A stretch of DNA of 59,905 nucleotides from UMGS1766 sp963597355. GTDB taxonomy: Bacteria > Bacillota > Clostridia > Oscillospirales > Oscillospiraceae. Positions within the stretch are counted from its first letter, which is position 1, and each line of letters starts with the position of its first letter. Made by a program: the position numbers and the translations under genes. A model generated the notes under the pieces. It was not told the DNA's origin and searched no databases. It saw nothing but the letters and a program-made list of their open reading frames with translations. Location: contig CAVBPR010000015.1 in the NCBI GenBank assembly GCA_963597355.1, positions 1-59,905 on the forward strand, given 5' to 3'. Positions 31,138-38,591 of this stretch are shown piece by piece.

Positions 31138-32352
31138 TTACATTTGGAGCTGCGCAGACAGATCTGCCGACAGATCCAGAGAACCCACAACCGCACCCTG
31201 CTCCAACTTCAGGCAGACGACAGGATGTTCCGCGTCCAGGGAAACCTGATACCGCAGGGCAAGGCTCTGCTTCCGCGTGACATCCAGCTCGATAACCTGA
31301 CAAGGCGCACCTGCGGCCTGATTGGCGGAGGAAATGGCAGACAGCAGATCCAGACCGGCCTGATATTCCGGATTCCAGAAGGTGAGCAGTACCGGTTTCG
31401 GATTTTCCAGCACCTCGCGGCGGAAATCCTCCATTTCCTCAATGTACCGTTCCGCAGCCGTGGCGGCAATGGCGCCGTCGGCAACACCGGTGCAGACCTG
31501 ACGAAGGTATTTGTCCCGCACATCTCCGGCGGCATAGACCCCGGGCAGGTTGGTTTCCATCCGGTCTGTGGTGGGAATCCAGCCCCGGGCATCCAGGGTT
31601 ACCTGATCCCGGAACAGATCCGTCACCGGAACCGTGCCGACGAAGAAAAACACGCCCTCGCAGGGAAGGTCGGTGACCTCGTTGGTTTTGACGTTGCGCA
31701 CCTTCACGCCGGTGACGGAGTCCTCCCCGTCGATTCCGGCCAGAACGCTGTTCCAGATGAACTCCATCTTGGGGTGGTGCAGTGCCTTTTCGGCGGACTG
31801 CTTGTTGCAGTCCAGAACGCCTTCCTCGTGGAGCACGACGACAATGACCTTTTTGGCAAATTTGGTGATGTACATGCCCTCTTCAATGCCCTGATCCCCG
31901 CTGCCCACCACAACGACGGTCTGATCCTGGAAGAACTCGGCGTCGCAGGTGGCGCAGTAAGCCACGCCCATGCCGGTCAGCTCCTTCTCACCGGGGATGT
32001 TCAGCACCCGGGCGGTGGTGCCGGTGGCGATGATGACGGCCTTTGCCTCGTACTCGTGGCGGCGGGTGTACACCTTTTTCAAATCACCCGTCAGTTCCAC
32101 CCGTTTGACCTGCTCGCGGCGGATTTCCGCACCGAAGCTTTTGGCGTGCTCCGCCATCTGCTCCGCCAGAGCCGGGCCGCTGGAGGCGGGGATGCCGGGG
32201 TAGTTCACGATTTCACGGGTGGTATAAGCCCGTCCGCCGGCATTGCTCTTTTCCAGCACAAGGGTCTTGAGTCTGGCGCGTCCGCCATAGACAGCGGCAG
32301 CAAGCCCGGTTGGCCCGCCGCCGAGAATGATGAGGTCATAGTATTCTGCCAT
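31138..32352 (-). CDS. Thioredoxin reductase-like flavoprotein with C-terminal thioredoxin-like domain
   Basis: The 404-residue protein comprises a low-molecular-weight thioredoxin reductase (1-310) and an extra domain (~316-404). FAD binding is shown by ILGGGPTGLAAAVYGGRA and YAAGDVRD, the redox pair by CATC (Cys133, Cys136). In the NAD(P)H domain the first loop is VGSGDQGIEEG, and the HRRxxxR motif that grips the NADPH 2'-phosphate is missing (it reads HEEGVLDC), so NADH or another donor is likelier than NADPH. The C-terminal domain looks like a thioredoxin fold but has WNPEYQ where WCGPC should be, so it cannot do dithiol exchange. It is upstream of the YeiH-type gene in one operon and divergent from a CHVC thioredoxin. 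Confidence 0.88.
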   Translation of the reverse strand: MAEYYDLIILGGGPTGLAAAVYGGRARLKTLVLEKSNAGGRAYTTREIVNYPGIPASSGPALAEQMAEHAKSFGAEIRREQVKRVELTGDLKKVYTRRHEYEAKAVIIATGTTARVLNIPGEKELTGMGVAYCATCDAEFFQDQTVVVVGSGDQGIEEGMYITKFAKKVIVVVLHEEGVLDCNKQSAEKALHHPKMEFIWNSVLAGIDGEDSVTGVKVRNVKTNEVTDLPCEGVFFFVGTVPVTDLFRDQVTLDARGWIPTTDRMETNLPGVYAAGDVRDKYLRQVCTGVADGAIAATAAERYIEEMEDFRREVLENPKPVLLTFWNPEYQAGLDLLSAISSANQAAGAPCQVIELDVTRKQSLALRYQVSLDAEHPVVCLKLEQGAVVGSLDLSADLSAQLQM

Positions 32353-32614
32353 AGTGGTTCCTCCTGACTATAATATATGGGTTTCCGGAAAATGTCTACA
32401 CTAAGAAAAATGATATCTCATGTAGGGGGGCGGTGAATGTTGCTCTCCCTGCAGGCTTTACGAGATAGCTATATTATACAAAAAAACTGGACACATTAAC
32501 TATAAAATATAACTATCTGTCATTAGCGTTTTCAATGTCCCATAAATGGACGGTTTATGTTATATTGAACATGTCAAAATTCACAAGAACAATAAAGAAG
32601 CAGGGGGTGCTTTT
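32353..32614. other. Divergent intergenic region between flavoprotein and thioredoxin operons
   Basis: 262 AT-rich bases. On the minus strand a TATAAT box (complement of 32473-32478) lies about 120 bases before the flavoprotein start. On the plus strand the likely promoter is in 32490-32570, but no clear -35/-10 pair was found, which would fit activation by the LysR protein encoded at 34438. No dyad of LysR T-N11-A form was firmly identified. Confidence 0.45.
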
Positions 32615-32926
32615 GTGGAAAAATTATCGCAAAAAGAGTTTGAGGAATTTGTCATCGAGGAAGAACAGAACTGCATTGTTTTGTTTTCCCGGAAAGACTG
32701 TCACGTCTGTCAGGCGGTTCATCCGATGCTGGAGGATCTGGAGCCGGACTACAGGGAGATTTCGTTCTATCAGGTTGATGTAGAAGAGGAACCGATGCTT
32801 TTCCAGAAGTATGGCGGAAAAGGTGTGCCGCAGGTAATCTCTTTCCAGGACGGAGAGATGGTCAAGCGGCTGGCCGGTCAGCAGGATGAAGACGATTATG
32901 TTGAACAAATTGAGGATATTATGTAA
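32615..32926 (+). CDS. Thioredoxin-like protein with CHVC active site
   Basis: The start is set at GTG 32615 with GGGGGTG seven bases upstream, giving 103 residues, the usual thioredoxin length; an ATG at 32546 would add 23 residues without similarity. The active site is SRKDCHVC (Cys29, Cys32) in place of WCGPC, and the cis-proline loop is GKGVPQVISF. It is likely the dithiol partner of the flavoprotein encoded on the other strand. It opens an operon with the arylsulfotransferase-like gene (47-base gap), LysR and DASS genes. Confidence 0.86.
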   Translation: MEKLSQKEFEEFVIEEEQNCIVLFSRKDCHVCQAVHPMLEDLEPDYREISFYQVDVEEEPMLFQKYGGKGVPQVISFQDGEMVKRLAGQQDEDDYVEQIEDIM

Positions 32927-32973
32927 GTAAGTCAGATTTAGGTTGAACAACCAGATTATTGGAGGGATTTATT

Positions 32974-34404
32974 ATGGGAAGACCGCTTTCGTTCCCAACC
33001 GGAACTACCATTTATGATCCGGAAAAATGTTTCAGTGGCTACACCGTGTTTTCTCACATGAAGGAAGGCGTCATTCTGATTGACATGAATGGCAAGCCGG
33101 TTCATGTCTGGCGGGGATTGGACGGATTTCCGGCAAAGATGCTGCCGGGAGGCAGAGTGACGGCCAGCCGGGGCATTCGCAATCCGACGATTGCCTATCA
33201 GGATCAGATCGACCTGGTGACCTGTCAGTGGGACGGCACAGTGGAATGGGAATTTGATCATAAGGAGTTTTGCGAGGACGAGGGAATCGAGCCTCGCTTC
33301 ATGGCAAGGGAACACCACGATTATCAGCGCTATGGCGAGCCGCTGTACTATGTGCCGGGTGCTGAATACGGCGATCAGCCGACCAAGACACTGATTTTGA
33401 CCCATCAGGATGTTCGCAAGAAGAAAATTTCCCATCAGCTGCTGGTGGATGATGTTTTAATTGAAGTGGACAACGACAATAACATCGTCTGGGAATGGCA
33501 TGCAGTGGATCATTTCCGTGAAATCGGCTTTGATGAAACAGCGCGCAATGCCATGTTCCGTGATCCCAATACCCAGCCCACCGGTTCGGAGGGGCAGGGC
33601 GACTGGCTGCACATCAACTGCGCATCTTATCTTGGGCCGAACAAGTGGTATGACCTGGGCGACGAGCGGTTCCATCCGGACAATATTATTATGGATTCCC
33701 GGGAAGGTTGTTTCCTGTTTATCATCAGCCACGAGACCGGAAAGATTGTCTGGCAACTGGGGCCGGATTATACCGCAACAAAAGAAGCAAGAATTATCGG
33801 GCCGATTATCGGGCCGCATGGTACGCACATGGTGCCCAAGGGGATGCCCGGAGAGGGGAACATCCTGATTTTTGACAACGGTGGCTGGGGTGGTTATGGT
33901 GCTCCCGGTCAGACCAGTAAGATTGGCTTGAAAACAATGCACCGCGACAGCACACGGATTCTGGAAATTAATCCGACAACGATGAAAATTGTCTGGCAGT
34001 TTGATGCCAAGAAACTGGGATTTCCTCAGCTGTTTGCCCAGCATTATTTCTACAGCCCCCTCATTTCCAATGCCCAGCGTCTGCCAAACGGCAATACACT
34101 GATTGACATGGGGTGCGATGGCGAATTTTTGGAGGTAACAGCAGAGGGTGAGGTAGTTTGGAGCTACGTCAGCCCCTACGTCACCAATACAACGCCGGGC
34201 AATCTCTACCGCTGCTATCGTATTCCTTATGAGTGGGTGCCGCAGCTTCCGAAGCCGGAAGAGGTTGCGATGATCCGGGTGGAAAACAAGGACTTCCATT
34301 TGCCCGGTGCAGCAGATCCTGCGATTACAGCCGAGGCGGAAGTGAAGGTTTCCGGAACGGTGAAACAGGACATTCGTGCGGCGTACTGTGTAGAAAAGCT
34401 CTAA
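32974..34404 (+). CDS. Arylsulfotransferase (ASST)-family beta-propeller protein
   Basis: The start is ATG 32974 after GGAGGG; a TTG 15 bases earlier overlaps that site. The 476-residue protein follows the ASST family: MKEGVILIDMNGKPVHVW, propeller repeats of the form G-x-I-V-W-x (NNIVWEWHAVDHF, GKIVWQLGPDY, MKIVWQFDAK, GEVVWSYVSPY), WLHINCASYLGP and the His motif IGPHGTHMVP. Known members move sulfate from one phenolic sulfate ester to another phenol, with no PAPS. Unlike periplasmic AssT, no signal peptide is present, so this one should be cytoplasmic, as known for some gut Firmicutes. It lies between thioredoxin and a LysR regulator, with a DASS transporter that could import a sulfated anion. 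Confidence 0.86.
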   Translation: MGRPLSFPTGTTIYDPEKCFSGYTVFSHMKEGVILIDMNGKPVHVWRGLDGFPAKMLPGGRVTASRGIRNPTIAYQDQIDLVTCQWDGTVEWEFDHKEFCEDEGIEPRFMAREHHDYQRYGEPLYYVPGAEYGDQPTKTLILTHQDVRKKKISHQLLVDDVLIEVDNDNNIVWEWHAVDHFREIGFDETARNAMFRDPNTQPTGSEGQGDWLHINCASYLGPNKWYDLGDERFHPDNIIMDSREGCFLFIISHETGKIVWQLGPDYTATKEARIIGPIIGPHGTHMVPKGMPGEGNILIFDNGGWGGYGAPGQTSKIGLKTMHRDSTRILEINPTTMKIVWQFDAKKLGFPQLFAQHYFYSPLISNAQRLPNGNTLIDMGCDGEFLEVTAEGEVVWSYVSPYVTNTTPGNLYRCYRIPYEWVPQLPKPEEVAMIRVENKDFHLPGAADPAITAEAEVKVSGTVKQDIRAAYCVEKL

Positions 34405-34437
34405 GCCGACTGCAATCTAAGAAAGGAGGTTATCTGC

Positions 34438-35409
34438 ATGCGGCTGGAACATTTTTTGTATGTGGTCGAGATTGCAGAACACCGCTCACTGTCAAAAGCG
34501 GCGCGAAATTTATATATTACGCAGCCTTCTTTAAGCGTCAGCCTGCAGAATCTCGAAAATGAACTGGGGTTTCAGGTGTTTGAACGTTCCCATAAGGGGA
34601 TGGTGCTCACGGAAAAGGGAAGTGAGTTCTATCAGATTGCAAAACGAATCAAAGGTGAATTGGAACGAATTGACCGTCTGGTTGCTCCGGAGGATAACCC
34701 GACAGAAGTTCATTTGAATGCAGCGCCGGTGTTCTGCAATGCGGCCATGCTCCAATTGATCTCCGGAGTTCGGGGAGAGTCGCAGGAAATTCAGCTGAGC
34801 ATTAACGAATGTGTCCGCACCAGTGTGCTGGATTCCATCATAGAGCATCAGGCTGACCTGGGAATCGGAATCTGCGTTGACGATGAGGAAAAGCAGCTCT
34901 ATCAGGACGCTCAGCAAAGCCGTGTGATTATCGAGCCGTTAATTCATGACCGGATGTATATTTATGTGCCGAAGAAGCATCCGCTGGCGTTTGAAGAGAG
35001 CATTCCACTGGCACGATTGCAGGAAGACGGCGTAATCGTGCTGAAGGAGGCGGACAAAAACGCCCAGATTGCCAACCATAAGGGCGGATATTCCTACACC
35101 TTTGCGGAGCGGGACAGCGTGATTAAGGCGGTTTCCAAGGGAATGGGTTATGCAATTCTTCCGGGCATGATGGCAATTGACAATGTTTATGTGGAAACAG
35201 GACTGGTAAATGTCGTCCCGATTGCAGACGGTGTGATCCCGGCCATGATGTACCTGGCCTTTTCTTCTGCAGAACCGCTTACAAAAAATCAAGCGCTGGT
35301 GGCACAGCACATTCGAAATGTCAGCCGGCATATACAGCAAAATTTAGATTATCTGCCAAAACTTAAGCATAAACCGAACAAAGCAAATCTCCCATTGATC
35401 TATTATTAA
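34438..35409 (+). CDS. LysR-family transcriptional regulator
   Basis: The 323-residue protein has the LysR helix-turn-helix (FLYVVEIAEHRSLSKAARNL, YITQPSLSVSLQNLENELGF) and a two-lobed effector-binding domain (about 90-300) with IEPLIHDRMYIYVPKKHPLA. It lies between the ASST-like gene (33-base gap) and the DASS transporter gene (21-base gap), all on one strand, so it likely regulates this operon and perhaps the divergent flavoprotein/YeiH operon. Its effector may be the transported anion or a sulfate ester, by inference. Confidence 0.92.
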   Translation: MRLEHFLYVVEIAEHRSLSKAARNLYITQPSLSVSLQNLENELGFQVFERSHKGMVLTEKGSEFYQIAKRIKGELERIDRLVAPEDNPTEVHLNAAPVFCNAAMLQLISGVRGESQEIQLSINECVRTSVLDSIIEHQADLGIGICVDDEEKQLYQDAQQSRVIIEPLIHDRMYIYVPKKHPLAFEESIPLARLQEDGVIVLKEADKNAQIANHKGGYSYTFAERDSVIKAVSKGMGYAILPGMMAIDNVYVETGLVNVVPIADGVIPAMMYLAFSSAEPLTKNQALVAQHIRNVSRHIQQNLDYLPKLKHKPNKANLPLIYY

Positions 35410-35430
35410 AAGAAATGGAAGTGCAACGGA

Positions 35431-36861
35431 ATGGAAAAGAAAAAGCAAATTACCGATTCGATCTCGAGTAAGCAAGTGATCTGCCTGATTTTGGCCTGTC
35501 TGGCGTATGTTGTAGTACGTCTGTTACCGCTCGCCGGGCTGGAACCGACGGGCCAAAAGGCACTGGCTGCTCTGGCATGGATGGTTATTGTACTGATTGG
35601 CAACTGTTTGTCTACCATGTTGTCCACGCTGATTTTTGCAGCGATGATTATCCTTACTGGCGTAATGGGACAGGGCGCATTGTTTGCAGCCTTTGGCACC
35701 TCTCCTTTTTTGCTGGTTTTGGGACTGACCATTGTTGCCCAGGGTATGAGCATGACCAATCTGGGTGCTCGCGTCGCCTACGGACTGATGCGTTCTATTG
35801 GCCGGACTCCGGCATTGATGCTGCTGGCTATCATGCTCACCGGCGGATTGCTCTCTGCCTTTATCGCAAATCTGCCCGCTTTGCTGGCGGTTTGCCCCAT
35901 CATTATTTCCGTATTAAAGACGCTGCATGAGGAGCCGGGAACCAGCCGCCTTGGCAAGGCAATGTTCATTGGGCTGATTTGGGCTGGCGGTGCCGGTGGA
36001 CTGTGCTTCATTTCCTCTGCCGCTACGAACGCAGCCGGTGTGGGTGCGATTGCTTCTGCCACGGAAGGTGCAATCACCGTCAGCTTTGCCCAGTTTGCTA
36101 CGGTAGGTGTTCCGACCGGCATTGTTATGCTGCTTTCCGGCTGGGTTTTCCTGTCCATCTGGTTTGGCCTGTTCAACAAGAATTCCGTATCCATCGACAT
36201 CAACGCAATTCAGGCGGAACATGCAAAGCTGCCGAAGATGGACAGTGCCGAAATCCGCTATGCTATTTATCTGGTTGCCATGGTGGTGTGCTTCTTCCTT
36301 GGCGGCAACTATGGAATCATGCCTCCCACCATCGGCTTGGTGTTTGCGGCGCTGGTTATTTGTCCGAAGATTGGTGTGGTAAAGGCAGAAGACGCTCTGC
36401 GGGCACAGAACTGGGGCATGCTGTTCCAGATTGGTATGTTCGTCGGCTTTGCCGGTGCGATTGCAAATACTGGACTGGGCGATTGGTTGGCCACAGTTCT
36501 GTTCGGAAAGATGAACATTTCCAGTCCGTTTGTATTGCTGGTTGTTATCACCTGCCTCGGTCATGTGGTCAATATTCTGGTGCCCGGCGGCGGCGCTGGT
36601 CTGGTGGTTATGCCGGCGGTTATGGCTGCCTCCTCCATGTGCAACATCGACACTGCCTATGTTGGTCTGATGATGGTGTTTGTGGTTGCCTGGTCGCAGC
36701 TGATGCCGGTTCAGCCCCAGTACCTGGTGGTAAAGGGCAATACAGCCGGATATATGCAGGTCAAGGATTTCGCTTTGCCGAACATTCTGATTACAATCAT
36801 CTGGACTGTTCTTTTGGTACCCCTGTTCTACTTCATGGCACCTCTGGCTGGATTGCTGTGA
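35431..36861 (+). CDS. DASS (SLC13)-type sodium/anion symporter
   Basis: The 476-residue membrane protein has about eleven to twelve helices and the inverted-repeat plan of the divalent anion/Na+ symporter family: first repeat with FIANLPALLAVCPIIISVL and SSAATNAAGVGAIASATEG (the SNT-like substrate motif, here SAAT), second repeat with LGHVVNILVPGGGAGLVVMP and MPVQPQYLVV. Family substrates are dicarboxylates, citrate, sulfate and related anions. In this operon a sulfated or sulfonated organic anion is plausible. The ribosome site is weak (GGAAG), suggesting low production. A strong terminator follows. Confidence 0.88.
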   Translation: MEKKKQITDSISSKQVICLILACLAYVVVRLLPLAGLEPTGQKALAALAWMVIVLIGNCLSTMLSTLIFAAMIILTGVMGQGALFAAFGTSPFLLVLGLTIVAQGMSMTNLGARVAYGLMRSIGRTPALMLLAIMLTGGLLSAFIANLPALLAVCPIIISVLKTLHEEPGTSRLGKAMFIGLIWAGGAGGLCFISSAATNAAGVGAIASATEGAITVSFAQFATVGVPTGIVMLLSGWVFLSIWFGLFNKNSVSIDINAIQAEHAKLPKMDSAEIRYAIYLVAMVVCFFLGGNYGIMPPTIGLVFAALVICPKIGVVKAEDALRAQNWGMLFQIGMFVGFAGAIANTGLGDWLATVLFGKMNISSPFVLLVVITCLGHVVNILVPGGGAGLVVMPAVMAASSMCNIDTAYVGLMMVFVVAWSQLMPVQPQYLVVKGNTAGYMQVKDFALPNILITIIWTVLLVPLFYFMAPLAGLL

Positions 36862-36892
36862 GAAATCAGATATTCAAACCCGATTAACAAAG

Positions 36893-36938
36893 AAAGACAA
36901 GCGATCATTTCATTGGGAGTGATCGCTTGTCTTTTTTT
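36893..36938 (+). terminator. Rho-independent terminator of the thioredoxin-ASST-LysR-DASS operon
   Basis: A perfect 15-bp stem (36893-36907 with 36920-36934), 12-base loop and a run of seven T. Confidence 0.9.
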
Positions 36939-36988
36939 GCCCCCAATCCACCACCCGCACAACAAAAACTAGAAAATTGCACAAATGC

Positions 36989-37017
36989 TGGACTGTGTTT
37001 AAATGTAGCGGTATAAT
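36989..37017 (+). promoter_or_regulatory. Promoter of the uracil/xanthine permease gene
   Basis: A perfect -10 TATAAT (37012-37017) and a weaker -35 TGGACT (36989-36994) are 17 bases apart. The leader is only about 35 bases, too short for a purine or PRPP riboswitch or a PyrR attenuator. Confidence 0.65.
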
Positions 37018-37056
37018 AGCAGGCGGTATATTTGAACGAGAGAGAAAGGAGTTTTT

Positions 37057-38478
37057 ATGAAAAAAGAACGAAAAGCCATTCCACCGGAGGGTATTCGGGA
37101 TTCCGTTAAGGAGCTTGGCATTCCGAGAACCCTGATTCTTGGTCTGCAGCACATGTTCGCCATGTTTGGCGCCACCATTCTGGTGCCGATTCTTGTCATG
37201 GGCTATTTTCAGGCCGCCTGCGGTGAGCCATTGACCCGGGGCGTTACGGTTTCCACCACCCTGTTCTGCGCCGGTGTTGGCACATTGCTGTTCCATGTGT
37301 GCACAAAACTGAAAGTTCCCGCTTTCCTGGGTTCTTCCTTTGCGTTTTTGGGCGGATTTGCCACAGTGGCGAATTTGAACACCGGGGCCTATGCCACCAT
37401 GGGGGCAAACGAGAAGGTCGCCTATGCCTGCGGCGGCGTTGTGGTTGCCGGTGCTCTCTATCTGGTGCAGGCGCTGGTCATCCGCGTGCTGGGGGTTAAG
37501 CGGGTCATGCGCTATCTGCCGCCGGTTGTGACCGGCCCGATCATCATCTGCATCGGCCTGACCTTGTCCAGCTCCGCAATTTCCAATGCCTCCACCAACT
37601 GGCTGATTGCCTTTGTTGCTCTGGCGGTAATTGTGTTCTTCAACATTTGGGGCAGGGGCATGTTCAAAATTATTCCGATCCTGATGGGTGTTTTGATCGC
37701 CTACCTGTTCGCGTTGGCGCTGAATGCCGCCGGCGTCACGAACCCGGACGGCTCTGCCATTTTGAACTTTTCCTCCGTTGCGGACGCAAGCTGGGTAGGA
37801 CTGCCGGATTTCCAGCTGTGCAAGTTTGACATCACTTCCATTCTGGTCATGGCGCCCATTGCCATTGCATCCATGATGGAGCACGTGGGCGATATTTCCG
37901 CCATTTCCGCCACAACGGAGCGGAACTTCATCGAAGATCCCGGCCTGCAGCGCACGCTGCTGGGCGACGGTCTGGCAACCGCGCTTGCCGGTTTCCTGGG
38001 CGGCCCGGCCAACACCACCTACGGCGAGAACACCGGCGTGCTGGAGCTGTCCAAGGTCTATGATCCCCGGGTCATTCGTCTGGCGGCAGTCTATGCTGTG
38101 ATTTTGTCCTTCATCCCGAAGTTCTCCGCCATCATTTCCACCATGCCGACTTCCATCATCGGCGGCGTTTCCTTCATCCTTTATGGTATGATTTCCGCCA
38201 TCGGTGTGCGCAACGTGGTGGAAAACAAGGTTGACCTGACCAAATCCAGAAACCTGATTATTGTCGGCGTGATTTTCGTCTGCGGATTGGGCTTCTCCGA
38301 CGGCCTGACCTTCCAGTTCACAGACACCAGCATCACTTTGACCGGTCTGGCCATTGCCGCCATTGCCGGCATTGCGCTGAATGCAATTCTGCCCGGCAAG
38401 GACTATGAGTTTACCGGCAATGTTCCCCGCGCAGATATTGCCAACTTCGGCAACCTGGGCGAGGGCGAAAACGAATAA
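37057..38478 (+). CDS. NCS2-family nucleobase permease (uracil/xanthine permease)
   Basis: The 473-residue protein has about fourteen helices and the NCS2 features GLQHMFAMFGATILVPILV and GGPANTTYGENTGVLELSKV; the NTTYGENTG form of the signature is that of uracil (UraA/PyrP) rather than xanthine carriers. His of LQHMF and Glu residues in the MEHVGD and GEN motifs are the expected base-binding groups. It imports a nucleobase with protons. It is a single-gene transcript with its own promoter; ATG follows GAAAGGAG. Confidence 0.93.
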   Translation: MKKERKAIPPEGIRDSVKELGIPRTLILGLQHMFAMFGATILVPILVMGYFQAACGEPLTRGVTVSTTLFCAGVGTLLFHVCTKLKVPAFLGSSFAFLGGFATVANLNTGAYATMGANEKVAYACGGVVVAGALYLVQALVIRVLGVKRVMRYLPPVVTGPIIICIGLTLSSSAISNASTNWLIAFVALAVIVFFNIWGRGMFKIIPILMGVLIAYLFALALNAAGVTNPDGSAILNFSSVADASWVGLPDFQLCKFDITSILVMAPIAIASMMEHVGDISAISATTERNFIEDPGLQRTLLGDGLATALAGFLGGPANTTYGENTGVLELSKVYDPRVIRLAAVYAVILSFIPKFSAIISTMPTSIIGGVSFILYGMISAIGVRNVVENKVDLTKSRNLIIVGVIFVCGLGFSDGLTFQFTDTSITLTGLAIAAIAGIALNAILPGKDYEFTGNVPRADIANFGNLGEGENE

Positions 38479-38513
38479 TTCGCCGCCCGAAAAGAAAAGA
38501 GTCATTCCGATTT

Positions 38514-38557
38514 AGAAAGCAGCCTCACGACCATGTTCGTGGGGCTGCTTTCTTGTT
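38514..38557 (+). terminator. Hairpin terminator between convergent genes
   Basis: A 17-bp stem (38514-38530 with 38537-38553, one G-U pair) and 6-base loop. The T tract is interrupted (TTTCTTGTT). It lies between the nucleobase permease and the minus-strand gene ending at 38592, and may serve both. Confidence 0.7.
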
Positions 38558-38591
38558 GAAATCATTTCGCAGAATGATTTCAGATAGAGTT

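Noticed and set aside
31144..32367. 407-codon plus-strand frame over the flavoprotein gene
   Set aside because: The minus-strand frame has the FAD and CATC motifs; the plus-strand frame has none.
36995..37056. Riboswitch or PyrR attenuator before the nucleobase permease
   Set aside because: The leader after the -10 box is only about 35 bases, with no room for a known purine, PRPP or PyrR element.
36910..38505. 531-codon open frame opposite the nucleobase permease
   Set aside because: Shadow of the membrane-protein gene; the translation is Asn/Gly/His-rich without domains.
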